From Bacteroidales bacterium (GTDB lineage: Bacteria > Bacteroidota > Bacteroidia > Bacteroidales > UBA932): DNA of 64,000 nt. The notes beneath the pieces are model-generated. The model had not been told where the DNA came from. It worked only from the letters and a program-made list of their open reading frames with translations, and searched no databases. The DNA lies in assembly GCA_028691975.1 (NCBI GenBank), contig JAQUYF010000001.1, positions 16,356 to 80,355 on the forward strand, written 5' to 3'. Below are positions 26,638 to 35,602 of this stretch, in pieces (the first letter of the stretch is position 1; each line of letters opens with the position of its first letter). A program made the translations under genes and the position numbers.

Positions 26638-27879
26638 ATGTCGATTCTCATCACAAATATCAAAAAGCTGGTGCAGGTTGAAGGGCAAAATCCGCCTCTA
26701 CGCCGCGGAAAGCAAATGTCAACACTAAATTGTATTGACAGTGCTTTTCTTTTGATTAAAGGGGGAATTATTACAGATTACGGGCAGATGTCCGAACTTC
26801 GGAGAGACGGTATAGCTGAGAAAGTTATTGATGCCTCGGGCAAAATGGTATTTCCTTCGTTTTGCGATTCACATACCCATTTGGTCTATGCCGGCAGTCG
26901 CGAGATGGAATTTATGGATAAGATAAGAGGTCTCTCTTATCAGGAAATAGCCCGCCGCGGCGGCGGTATTCTTAATTCTGCCAAACTGCTTCACAATACA
27001 TCGGAGGATGATCTTTTTCATCAGGCGATGCGTCGTGTTGATGAGATTATCCGTTTCGGCACGGGTGCCGTGGAGATAAAAAGCGGCTACGGGCTTAATA
27101 CGGAGGATGAACTGAAAATGCTGCGAGTGATAAGGCGCATCTCAAAAGAGAGTCCGCTGACGGTTAAAGCCACATTTCTGGGGGCACACGCATTTCCCGA
27201 AAGGTATAAAGATAATAAGGCCGGCTATGTGAAGGAGATAATCGAAGAGATGATTCCGCGCGTGGCTCAGGAAGGGCTGGCTGAGTACATCGATGCTTTC
27301 TGCGAAGAGGGTTTCTTCTCGGTTGAAGATACGGACAGGATACTTGAGGCCGGGGCAAAATGTGGCCTTCGCGCTACTGTTCATGCCAATCAGATGAGTG
27401 AGTCCGGCGGGGTGGAAGTGGGGGTAAAACACGATGCTGTATCCGTGGCACATTTGGAGTTTGCGACACAGAGACAGTTTAAATGTTTGGCAAACTCAAA
27501 AACTATTGCTAACTTGCTCCCTGGAGCAACATTCTTCTTGGAAATGGCTTATCCTTCGGCAAGAAGGATGATAGAATATGACATACCTGTTGCTCTTGCT
27601 ACCAACTACAACCCCGGAAGTTGCCCGTGCGGTGATATGAAGTTTATCATGTCTCTTGCATGTCTGAAGATGAAAATGACTCCGGAAGAGGTATTCAACG
27701 CTGCAACAATTAATGGTGCATACGCTATGGGGTTGGGTACTACCCACGGTTCCATTACACGTGGCAAGTGTGCGAATGTATTTATTACCAAGGATATTCC
27801 TTCTTATGAATTCATCCCGTACTCTTTCTCGACACCTTTAATTGATACAGTAATTCTTAACGGAGAAATATATGAATAG
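26638..27879 (+). CDS. hutI: Imidazolonepropionase
   Basis: 413 residues. Amidohydrolase that opens 4-imidazolone-5-propionate to N-formimino-L-glutamate, the third step of the hut pathway. The metal-binding HxH lies in FCDSHTHLVYAG (about residues 78-89); further family marks are EIKSGYGLN, ATFLGAHAFP, ATVHANQMSESGG and ATNYNPGSCP. Length is normal. Its stop overlaps the ATG of the next gene by 8 nt. Confidence 0.96.
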   Translation: MSILITNIKKLVQVEGQNPPLRRGKQMSTLNCIDSAFLLIKGGIITDYGQMSELRRDGIAEKVIDASGKMVFPSFCDSHTHLVYAGSREMEFMDKIRGLSYQEIARRGGGILNSAKLLHNTSEDDLFHQAMRRVDEIIRFGTGAVEIKSGYGLNTEDELKMLRVIRRISKESPLTVKATFLGAHAFPERYKDNKAGYVKEIIEEMIPRVAQEGLAEYIDAFCEEGFFSVEDTDRILEAGAKCGLRATVHANQMSESGGVEVGVKHDAVSVAHLEFATQRQFKCLANSKTIANLLPGATFFLEMAYPSARRMIEYDIPVALATNYNPGSCPCGDMKFIMSLACLKMKMTPEEVFNAATINGAYAMGLGTTHGSITRGKCANVFITKDIPSYEFIPYSFSTPLIDTVILNGEIYE

Positions 27880-28516
27880 TTATAAGACCCCAATGGGCGA
27901 ACTGCAAATCGAAGTATTCGGGCACGCTGCAGTGTTGTTTACAATAAACGGTAAAAAGATATATCTTGATCCCTACAGTGAAGTTTGCAGCTTCGCAGGA
28001 AAAGCGCCTGCCGATTTGATTCTGATAACGCACAATCACTATGATCATTACGATCGGGAAGCCTTTTCAAAAATTGCCACAAAAAATACTCTGTTTATTG
28101 TGGGCAGTGATGTGCCGAAGGTTAATGACCATTATCAGGTACTGCATAACGAGGATGCCTGTGATTACGAGGGCATCCACATTAAAGCGATTGCAGCATA
28201 CAATGTCAATAACTTGAAGCCCGATGGCGAACCTTTCCACCCGCGCGGAGTCGGTAACGGATATATTCTTTATTTAGACGGATTTACGGTATATATTGCC
28301 GGTGATACGGAGTTTATCCCTGAGATGAAAGCCATCACCTATCCCGATATAGCGTTTCTGCCTAAAAATCTGCCTTACACAATGTCTGACGAAGAGTTTA
28401 TTCAGGCAGCCAATTTCATTAAGCCGAAATATCTGTATCCTTATCACTATTTTGATTTGGATGTTGCTAAGCTTAGGAAATTTCTTGATTTGGGAATTAC
28501 ATTAGTTGAAAAATAA
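27872..28516 (+). CDS. MBL-fold metal-dependent hydrolase (UPF0173-like)
   Basis: 214 residues. The metallo-beta-lactamase motif HxHxDH is intact: H54, H56, D58 and H59 in ITHNHYDHYD. GNGYILYLDGFTVYIAGDTEF and YPYHYFD supply later metal-ligand regions. The family includes many lactonase- or phosphodiesterase-like enzymes of unknown substrate. It sits between hutI and ftcD with an 8-nt overlap upstream and 2 nt downstream, so it is translated with the hut genes. A role in handling a formimino- or lactone-type intermediate, or in repair of a by-product, is only a guess from position. Confidence 0.88.
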   Translation: MNSYKTPMGELQIEVFGHAAVLFTINGKKIYLDPYSEVCSFAGKAPADLILITHNHYDHYDREAFSKIATKNTLFIVGSDVPKVNDHYQVLHNEDACDYEGIHIKAIAAYNVNNLKPDGEPFHPRGVGNGYILYLDGFTVYIAGDTEFIPEMKAITYPDIAFLPKNLPYTMSDEEFIQAANFIKPKYLYPYHYFDLDVAKLRKFLDLGITLVEK

Positions 28517-28518
28517 AT

Positions 28519-30213
28519 ATGATACAAAGAATTATTGAATGCGTTCCTAACTTTAGTGAGGGGCGCGATATGCAAATTATCAATCAGATTACTTCAGTCA
28601 TTGAAAAAGTGGATGGAGTCAAATTACTCAATGTGGATCCGGGTGCTGCGACCAATCGTACGGTTGTCACCTTTGTGGGTGCACCGGAAAGTGTAGTTGA
28701 GGCAGCTTTTCAGGCGATAAAGAAGGCTTCAGAACTGATTGATATGCGTCAACATCATGGTGAACATCCTCGTATGGGAGCCACAGATGTCTGTCCTGTT
28801 ATTCCCATTGCCAATATGACTATGGAGGAGTGTGCTCAACTGGCCCGTAACCTGGCTGAGCGAGTAGGAGATGAGTTGGGAATTCCTGTTTACTGCTACG
28901 AAAGTGCGGCTTTTCGTCCAGAACGTCAAAACTTGGCATCCTGCAGAGCGGGAGAGTATGAGGGCCTTGCAAAGAAATTTGCCGATCCGGAATGGAAGCC
29001 TGACTTCGGTCCTGCCGAATTTAATGAAAGGGTGGCTTTGAGCGGCTGCAGTGCAATCGGAGCGCGCGACTTCTTAGTTGCAATCAATTATAATCTGAAT
29101 ACTACTTCTACCCGCAGGGCAAATGCGATTGCTTATGATGTCAGAGAGAAGGGACGTAAAAAGAGAGAAGGCAATCCTGTTACAGGCAAGGCGGTTAAGG
29201 ATGCGAACGGCAATGATGTATGGATTCCGGGGACACTCAAGGGGTGCAAGGCTATAGGCTGGTATATAGAAGAATATGGAATAGCACAAGTCTCAATGAA
29301 TGTGACGAATATCACAACTACTCCCGTTCATGTCGCGTTTGATGAGGTATGTCGTGCAGCACAATGCAGAGGTATTCGTGTGACGGGAGCAGAGATTGTC
29401 GGATTGATTCCTAAAAAAGTGTTGATTCAGGCAGGTAAATATTATTTGGCAAAGCAGCAGCGAAGCCTTGGAATTTCCGAAGAGGAGATTATTAAGATCG
29501 CCGTCAAATCTATGGGACTCGATGACTTGCGACCTTTCAACCCGCACGAGAAGGTGATTGAGTACCTTATGGAAGACAATTCAGCCAAAAAGTTGATAGA
29601 TATGACTTGCAAAGGGTTTGCTGACGAGACGGCAAGTGAATCTCCTGCCCCTGGCGGAGGCTCTATTTCAGCATATATGGGTGCTTTGGGCGCTGCTCTC
29701 GGTACAATGGTGGCCAACCTCTCTTCTCACAAGCCTGGTTGGGATGCCGATTGGGAGAAGTTTTCAGCCTGGGCTGAAAAAGGTCAGAAGATTATGTCTG
29801 AAATGTTGCATTTGGTAGATGAAGATACTAATGCTTTCAATAAGATAATGGATGCTTTCGGCATGCCTAAAGGATCTGATACGGAAAAGACGTTGCGTTC
29901 TGCCGCTATTCAGGCAGCGACTTTGTATGCCACCCAAGTTCCGCTTAGTACAATGAAGTGTGCTTTTGGGGCCTTTGATCTGGTAGAGGCTATGGCTCGT
30001 GAAGGTAATCCAAATTCAGTATCCGATGCAGGTGTAGGGGCATTGGCTTTGTGGTCTGCTGTCCAGGGAGCATGGCTAAATGTTAAGATTAATGCCGCAG
30101 GGCTGAAAGATAGGGCTGTCGCCGACCAATTGCTTGAAGAGGCTGCCCAGATTGCCATTAATGCGGATTGCCGTCGTGACACGGTTATCGCTGTTTGTAA
30201 CGAAAAAATCTAA
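28519..30213 (+). CDS. ftcD: Bifunctional glutamate formimidoyltransferase/formimidoyl-THF cyclodeaminase
   Basis: 564 residues, a fusion like the mammalian FTCD. The N-terminal half (about 1-320; begins IIECVPNFSEGRD, with HHGEHPRMGATDVCP) transfers the formimino group from formiminoglutamate to tetrahydrofolate; the C-terminal half (about 355-560; SPAPGGGSISAYMGALGAAL) removes ammonia to give methenyl-THF. This completes histidine breakdown to glutamate and one-carbon units. Last intact gene of the hut operon. Urocanate hydratase (hutU), which the pathway needs, is absent from this window. Confidence 0.96.
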   Translation: MIQRIIECVPNFSEGRDMQIINQITSVIEKVDGVKLLNVDPGAATNRTVVTFVGAPESVVEAAFQAIKKASELIDMRQHHGEHPRMGATDVCPVIPIANMTMEECAQLARNLAERVGDELGIPVYCYESAAFRPERQNLASCRAGEYEGLAKKFADPEWKPDFGPAEFNERVALSGCSAIGARDFLVAINYNLNTTSTRRANAIAYDVREKGRKKREGNPVTGKAVKDANGNDVWIPGTLKGCKAIGWYIEEYGIAQVSMNVTNITTTPVHVAFDEVCRAAQCRGIRVTGAEIVGLIPKKVLIQAGKYYLAKQQRSLGISEEEIIKIAVKSMGLDDLRPFNPHEKVIEYLMEDNSAKKLIDMTCKGFADETASESPAPGGGSISAYMGALGAALGTMVANLSSHKPGWDADWEKFSAWAEKGQKIMSEMLHLVDEDTNAFNKIMDAFGMPKGSDTEKTLRSAAIQAATLYATQVPLSTMKCAFGAFDLVEAMAREGNPNSVSDAGVGALALWSAVQGAWLNVKINAAGLKDRAVADQLLEEAAQIAINADCRRDTVIAVCNEKI

Positions 30214-30227
30214 TAATTATGACAAAT

Positions 30228-31400
30228 ATGAAAAAATGTTTACTACTCGCCTGTGCGATATTGGCAGTATCTGCCTGTGCCCCCAAGTCTACGGAATTGA
30301 AAATTTATGATTTGGATGCTGTCGGCTTTGAAGTGACGGTGAAAATGTCTGATATCGCAGATAACTTGAGAGTTGTGCCATTGGAAAGTGGAGATGACTT
30401 TATAGTCTCTTCAGAGACTCAAAAATGGGTAAATGACAAATACATCCTTATTTTTGGCCAAAATGCCATAGAACAATTCAGCGCAGAGGATGGAAAGCAT
30501 ATAAGAACACTTGCTGTCAAAGGCGGCGGGCCTAATTAATATGATTATGTGCTAAGTCCTTTCGTAGATGATGAAAGGCAAATTCTCTATTTTTCTAAGA
30601 TGAAAGGGGGGTCTGCCAAGGCAATTGATCTTAACACCGGATCTTTCCTTCCGGATGTAGACTTTAAGGTTGATAGAGTAACGGCTGCAGCCATCTCCTC
30701 TGATGGAAGACTTATTCTCCCTTCAAAAGAAAATTTGTTTGATTACTTTGATCCTGCAACGGGTGAACATGAGCCTTTCTATGAAAGTACAGATACCACA
30801 GATGCCTCATCGAAAGCAACTTCCCTCCAGGGGGTCATAATTTCATCCTTGACCAATACTAATTTCTTTTGCAACTCGGAAGAGCTTTTCATTATTAAGG
30901 ATACTCTTTATCTTGTGAAAGAAAAGCAACTTGTTCCATATTGCGGCTTTGTTTTCAAGCATGACGATCAAGAGAATGACTCGGGTTCGAAGACCACTTA
31001 TCTTAATTTGGACTATGTCGGGGATAAAGATATAGTTGTGTCCTTAATGGATAGGGAATTGAATATAGGAAAAAGTGGTGGACAAATTACATCCGTATCA
31101 GTGCGCATAGATACTAAAAGAAAAGTCATCATAGATAGAAAGAGTGGTGAGATAAAGGCTTTCGATAAGTTTATTATCAATCCCTCTTTTGAGAGCGAGT
31201 CAGAGTTTGCAAGTCGTAAGGTATTCCGCGGCAGTCGTTATTTTGCCGCTGCAATTGAGGCCTACAACGTGAAGGATTGTATAGACAAGGCCATAAAAGA
31301 TGGCGTACTGTCCGATTCTCAACAGACAGAGTTGATGACACTCTCTTCTCGAATTACTGAAGACAGCAATCCCGTATTTGTCATTGGCAGAAAGAGATAG
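30228..31400 (+). pseudogene. 6-bladed beta-propeller lipoprotein interrupted by one in-frame stop
   Basis: A lipoprotein signal (MKKCLLLACAILAVSAC; ATG at 30228, or 30219 with three more residues) leads into a propeller-type sequence with the family's LRVVPLES near the N-terminus. The frame is stopped by TAA at 30537-30539 right after VKGGGPN, then continues in the same frame as YDYVLSPFVDDE and runs to 31400. Propellers of this type usually read GxGPGEY here, so the TAA looks like a single-base change of GAA (Glu). An internal GTG at 30549 could in theory restart translation but would lack a signal peptide. Function of these surface or periplasmic propellers is unknown. It follows ftcD by 5-14 nt with no terminator seen. 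Confidence 0.8.
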
Positions 31401-32001
31401 CAAGTGATTATACGTATGTTTCGTGTCGAACAATCCCCGACCTCTATTCATTTATCTAGGAATCGGCATTAGATGTCTCTGCCAACTCGTCAAACGAAAG
31501 GATATTGAAGGTATCATACTTAATGAGGCTGCTTTAACATGCGATCCTGAGTATGAAGCTCTCTCTCCTCAGGAAAAAGCCATTGCCTTTTTAATCAAAG
31601 AAGACTTCAACAAGGAAGAAATTTCAGCTGTCCTAAACACAAGTGTCGCTCCCGATCCTCGTGTTTTGTAGCTAATTTCAACAAGTAGTTGAGCGTAAAT
31701 GTGCTAAAAATAACGCCCAAATGGTGGACTGATGCCCAAACATAGCAGTCCTTTATAGACGATATGCTTAATCGGTATATCGATGCGCTAAAGGTCGTCT
31801 TATATAATGGACGTAGATGTTTCGTCGAGGCTTATCTATCTGATATTCAGAAAAATAACCCTCAATTATCTAACGCATTGATTGTCAAATAGTTGCAGGT
31901 TGGACCATCTTGTATAGATTATTTTTAAAAACATATCTGATTTTCAGGGACTTACAAGGGCGTTGACTAGTTTTTTCTTAGGTTTATTAATAATTGGTGT
32001 A
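31401..32001 (+). other. Decayed, AT-rich stretch without an intact gene
   Basis: One open stretch (31423-31671, GTG start, 82 codons) ends in a segment resembling a LuxR-type helix-turn-helix: ALSPQEKAIAFLIKEDFNKE then EISAVLN, cut off by a stop where the recognition helix should continue. A second coding-like piece around 31712-31891 reads KWWTDAQT, a stop, then SFIDDMLNRYIDALKVV and ends in LSNALIVK. I take these as remnants of one or two degraded genes, the first perhaps a regulator. No RNA gene or repeat was recognised here. Confidence 0.45.
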
Positions 32002-32009
32002 TATCTTTG
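32002..32009 (+). promoter_or_regulatory. -7 element of the peptide/propeller cassette
   Basis: TATCTTTG, 33 nt before the ATG at 32043. A -33 element is not convincing. This suggests the genes from 32043 onward are transcribed independently of the hut operon. Confidence 0.6.
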
Positions 32010-32042
32010 TAAAAGTATAATTAGAAAACAAATGCAGTAAAT

Positions 32043-32579
32043 ATGAAACGACATCAAGTATTTTTTTTATTGTTTGTAGTTGTACTCTTTCAATCTTGTG
32101 AATCATCGGATGAAAAAGCATTACGAGAGCAATTGCAAACATTTGTAGGGAAGGAAATTGTGATTCCGTCTACACTTATTCCGCATAATGTGCCATCAGT
32201 ATATGCTGATCACATGGCATCAAAATACAAAATGATATCTTATATAGATAAATCTTTGTGTCATGAATGCAGTATGCGTGTTTTAATGAAGTGGACGGAA
32301 GAATACAAGAAGTATATGGGTAAGGATACATTTATTTACATCATCTTCAATACTTCGGACTATTATGAGTTTCAGAATTTGGCAGAAAGGTATCAACTAT
32401 CTTTTCCTTATTTTGTGGATATTGACGACTCCTTTGTTTCCGTGAATGCTTTTCTTCCTAAAGATCAATATTTGAAGACATTTTTAACCACAGACGGCGT
32501 TGTTTCCATTGTGGGTGCCCCATTGAATAACAAGAAATTAGAGGCTCTTTATCTTTCTGTAATAAATGGAGAGAAATGA
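32043..32579 (+). CDS. Thioredoxin-fold lipoprotein with CxxC
   Basis: 178 residues. Lipoprotein signal (MKRHQVFFLLFVVVLFQSC), then a redoxin-like fold: a CHEC motif at C73-C76 after a beta strand (YKMISYID), followed by a helix (SMRVLMKWTEEYKKYMG), IYIIFNTSDYYEF, and a late strand FLTTDGVVSIVGAPLNN that fits the cis-Pro side of the fold. A redox or peptide-maturation role outside the cytoplasm is plausible because the next gene encodes a small peptide with two cysteines. AT-rich like its two downstream neighbours. Family assignment is by fold pattern only. Confidence 0.65.
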   Translation: MKRHQVFFLLFVVVLFQSCESSDEKALREQLQTFVGKEIVIPSTLIPHNVPSVYADHMASKYKMISYIDKSLCHECSMRVLMKWTEEYKKYMGKDTFIYIIFNTSDYYEFQNLAERYQLSFPYFVDIDDSFVSVNAFLPKDQYLKTFLTTDGVVSIVGAPLNNKKLEALYLSVINGEK

Positions 32580-32613
32580 GCTGTTATTAATAACCAATAA
32601 AAATTATTTACGT

Positions 32614-32883
32614 ATGACAAAATCTTTATTAACTCTGTTTGCAATGATAATTGCGATAGGGATCATGACCGCCTTCTCTTTTGGGGGCGATTACGTTATT
32701 GAAAAGAACTTGGCAGCACTAATGGACGAAGATCCACCTATTATTCCTTGTATTGCAGGTGGTGGACTATGCCTGCTCGATGTCCAAATATATGAAGAAT
32801 CTGTCGGACCTGATGGAGAAATAGTGAATACTTTAGTAACAAAGACAGCGTCACTGGACGGATATCACGGTATACAACAATAG
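32614..32883 (+). CDS. Small secreted peptide, NVEALA-like
   Basis: 89 residues from the ATG at 32614; the frame is open further upstream but overlaps the preceding gene. A hydrophobic leader (MTKSLLTLFAMIIAIGIMTA) leads into EKNLAALMDEDPP, which resembles the NVEALA motif of small Bacteroidetes exported peptides, then a short tail with two cysteines (C46 and C53 in PCIAGGGLCL). NVEALA-type genes are often found beside propeller lipoproteins of the kind that follows here. Processing site, export route and activity are unknown; the resemblance is modest, so it could be an unrelated small secreted protein. Confidence 0.55.
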   Translation: MTKSLLTLFAMIIAIGIMTAFSFGGDYVIEKNLAALMDEDPPIIPCIAGGGLCLLDVQIYEESVGPDGEIVNTLVTKTASLDGYHGIQQ

Positions 32884-32885
32884 GA

Positions 32886-34016
32886 GTGATGAGAAAACTA
32901 ATTATTTTTTTATTGATAATCTCTGCTTTATCTGCATGCTCTTCGAAGGATGCAGATAATCGCTGGAGAGACAAGATTCAGAAGGCGGAGTCTAAAGTTG
33001 GCTATATTGATACGGCTTTTTTAGGGACTCTTTATAGGACTGTGCCGTTAACTAATGATTTTATAGCTGTCGGCATTTATAACGACAAAGATCACTGCGA
33101 TGCATTACTTGAAATGCGCAATGACAGCTTAATTCAAATTTCTAAATTTGCTCCAAGGGGAAGGGGCGGTCAGGAACTGATCTCATGTCAGATAGTGAGA
33201 GATCTTACGACTGGTTATTATTATTTATGTGACATTACCAATGGGCAAAGTAAGATAATAAAGACTAATACGGACGATGTTGCCCAATTAGTAAATCAAG
33301 AAAATTGGCAGGTCTTTGATGTGCGGGAACTCCAGCATTATTTCGTTGCCTATCCGCTTGACAACCAATCATTATCTTTTTTAATTGGAAGTGAGCACTC
33401 AAATCCCAAGCGTAAATCAAACTCGATATATAGTAGGCTTGATTCATCCGGTATCACGCCATTAAGCATTCAATATCCTAAAAATGAGACAAATATTAAG
33501 AATAAAGAGGCACTCGTTTATAGTGGACGAGTGCATCAAAATCCTTCTCGTCTTAATAGATTTGCGTATATTGCTAACAATATTCGATTTATGCACATTT
33601 TCGAATATGCTGATGGTGATGTCCATTTAATAAAAGAGATGTACAATGTGCCTGCGAAGTATTCTCTTCGTAAAGATGGCCTAAATATCAGGTTTGACGA
33701 TGATTCATATATTGGGGTCTTGTCTGCTTATGTAACAGGCAAGTATGTGTATGTGTTGATGAATGATCTAATATATGATGAAGTTCACGATGAAACTATA
33801 GTTCTAAGACATGGAGCCCCTGCTCGGTATTCCAACAATGTATATGTATTCGATTGGGATGGCAATGATGTCAAGAAGATAGTACTTGATAAATATATCA
33901 CCACATTTGTAGTCAATCACGATGACAGTAAGTTGTATGGTATAAACAATATAGATGGAGGAGAGACAAGTATCCTGTATGTTTTTGACCTTTTGGGGGA
34001 GGCTTTCAAAAATTAG
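32886..34016 (+). CDS. TolB-like 6-bladed beta-propeller lipoprotein
   Basis: 376 residues. Lipoprotein signal (MMRKLIIFLLIISALSAC), then repeating four-strand units across about 40-370, with features such as FAPRGRGGQE, YFVAYPLD and a last blade NVYVFDWDG...DDSKLYGI. I recall such proteins annotated as TolB-like propellers in Bacteroides, commonly next to NVEALA peptides. They may be receptors or scaffolds at the outer membrane. Starts 2 nt after the peptide gene, so co-translated. No catalytic residues can be named. Confidence 0.7.
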   Translation: MMRKLIIFLLIISALSACSSKDADNRWRDKIQKAESKVGYIDTAFLGTLYRTVPLTNDFIAVGIYNDKDHCDALLEMRNDSLIQISKFAPRGRGGQELISCQIVRDLTTGYYYLCDITNGQSKIIKTNTDDVAQLVNQENWQVFDVRELQHYFVAYPLDNQSLSFLIGSEHSNPKRKSNSIYSRLDSSGITPLSIQYPKNETNIKNKEALVYSGRVHQNPSRLNRFAYIANNIRFMHIFEYADGDVHLIKEMYNVPAKYSLRKDGLNIRFDDDSYIGVLSAYVTGKYVYVLMNDLIYDEVHDETIVLRHGAPARYSNNVYVFDWDGNDVKKIVLDKYITTFVVNHDDSKLYGINNIDGGETSILYVFDLLGEAFKN

Positions 34017-34061
34017 CGAGTATATCGACGTGCTAAAAGGTTGGCTAATGACAAATATGAT

Positions 34062-35591
34062 ATGAACCGAATCTCTATAAAGTGTATACAATTGTCGGTA
34101 TTCCTATTTTGGGGGACGTGGGGGCTTTGTGCTCAAACTGACACTACGTCGTCCATGCAAAGGTATGACATCAAGATGAGTCTGGATGATGTAATAAACA
34201 CTGCCCATGACCAGTCACCGTCTGCTATTCTCGCAAAACACAATTTTCTCGTAAATTACTGGGAGTACAGGACATATAAGGCGCAGTTTCTACCTGCTCT
34301 CAACCTGTCTGCCAATCTCGGACAGTACAATCGATCCTTAACGCCGGTGCAGAGTAGCGAGACGGGCGAGATTAACTATGTGGACAACAATAATTTGCGA
34401 AATACATTAAGTCTTTCCATAGATCAGAATATCCCATTTACCGGAGGTACAATATCTGTTATTACATCTTTGAGCAGGCTGGATCAGTACTCTCCCGAGA
34501 ATGTGTTGACCTACAACTCGCAGCCTGTTAATGTGTATTACACTCAGCCGATAAGAGCATACAATTCTCTCAAATGGCAGAAAAAGATAGAGCCTAAGCG
34601 GTATGAACTTGCCAAGCGTGAATACCTCGAAAGCATGGAGTCAATCTCAGTCTATGCCGCTACATACTTTTTTGATCTGCTTATTGCTCAGGAGAAGCTA
34701 AAAATTGCCCGGATAAGTCAGAAAAACACCGAACAGCTATACAATATTGCTCAGGAGAGATTTAAGATAGGAAGTATTACCAGAGATGAGGTCCTCCAGC
34801 TCAAACAGAGACTGCTGAGTGACAATCTTGCCATACAAGACAATCAGCTTTCCGAAATGATGGCAATGATTAAGTTACGAACATTTCTCGGGTATAACGA
34901 GAATGTGAATATAGTACTAACGGTACCACCTCAAAATTCCGGTCTCTCGTTGAACATAGAAGATGTAATGATGCGTGTCAATGAAAACTCGTCATATTTG
35001 CTGAGCAATGAGATAAATAAATTGAGTGCCGAGCAGGAGGTGGCCAGGTCGAAAGCCAATTCGGGACTTAAGGCGTCTCTTTATGCTCAGTTCGGTCTGA
35101 ACCAGGTCGCTCATGATTTGGGTGGAGCGTATCAGTCACCTCTTGACCAGGAAGTGTTGGGACTCTCTGTCTCTCTGCCTATTATCGATTGGGGGCTTGG
35201 GCGCGGAGGAGTTAAGGTGGCAAAGTCAAAGAGCCAAGTTGTAGAGATTCAAACCCAGCAAACGATTAATTCCATGCGGGAAAATGTAATTCTCAAGGTG
35301 TTGCAGTTTAATATTCAAGGTGGTCAGTGTGAGGTTTCCGCAGAGGCTGACGAGGTTGGACGTTCAAGATACCAGTCAACAAAAGAGAGATTTATGAATG
35401 GTTCCATTGGCGTTCTTGAACTGAATAATGCCCAGACAGAGATGGATAATGCGAGTATCCGCTATTTACAGGATTTGAGTAACTATTGGATATACTATTA
35501 CAATATCAGGAGGCTTACTCTGTATGACTACCTGACCGGCGAAAAGATAGATGAAGACTTCGGTGAGTTGAGCGGAGAACATAAAGAATAA
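34062..35591 (+). CDS. TolC family outer-membrane efflux protein
   Basis: 509 residues from the ATG at 34062 (MNRISIKCIQLSVFLFWGTW); an in-frame TTG at 34041 is less likely. Signal peptide ending LCAQ, then paired long helices and strands of the OEP fold, with ERFKIGSITRDEVLQLKQRL and RFMNGSIGVLELNNAQTEMD as the two repeat-type helical segments. It forms the outer-membrane duct of a tripartite exporter. First gene of the export operon TolC-adaptor-RND-RND; 45 nt after the propeller gene with no terminator between. Confidence 0.93.
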   Translation: MNRISIKCIQLSVFLFWGTWGLCAQTDTTSSMQRYDIKMSLDDVINTAHDQSPSAILAKHNFLVNYWEYRTYKAQFLPALNLSANLGQYNRSLTPVQSSETGEINYVDNNNLRNTLSLSIDQNIPFTGGTISVITSLSRLDQYSPENVLTYNSQPVNVYYTQPIRAYNSLKWQKKIEPKRYELAKREYLESMESISVYAATYFFDLLIAQEKLKIARISQKNTEQLYNIAQERFKIGSITRDEVLQLKQRLLSDNLAIQDNQLSEMMAMIKLRTFLGYNENVNIVLTVPPQNSGLSLNIEDVMMRVNENSSYLLSNEINKLSAEQEVARSKANSGLKASLYAQFGLNQVAHDLGGAYQSPLDQEVLGLSVSLPIIDWGLGRGGVKVAKSKSQVVEIQTQQTINSMRENVILKVLQFNIQGGQCEVSAEADEVGRSRYQSTKERFMNGSIGVLELNNAQTEMDNASIRYLQDLSNYWIYYYNIRRLTLYDYLTGEKIDEDFGELSGEHKE

Positions 35592-35602
35592 TATTTACAA
35601 AT

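Noticed and set aside
30219..31400. Two separate genes or a programmed frameshift
   Set aside because: Both halves share one reading frame, so no frameshift is involved, and the second half has no signal peptide or ATG start.
31423..31671. Intact small regulator gene
   Set aside because: GTG start, no upstream promoter, and the HTH breaks off before its recognition helix; better explained as a remnant.
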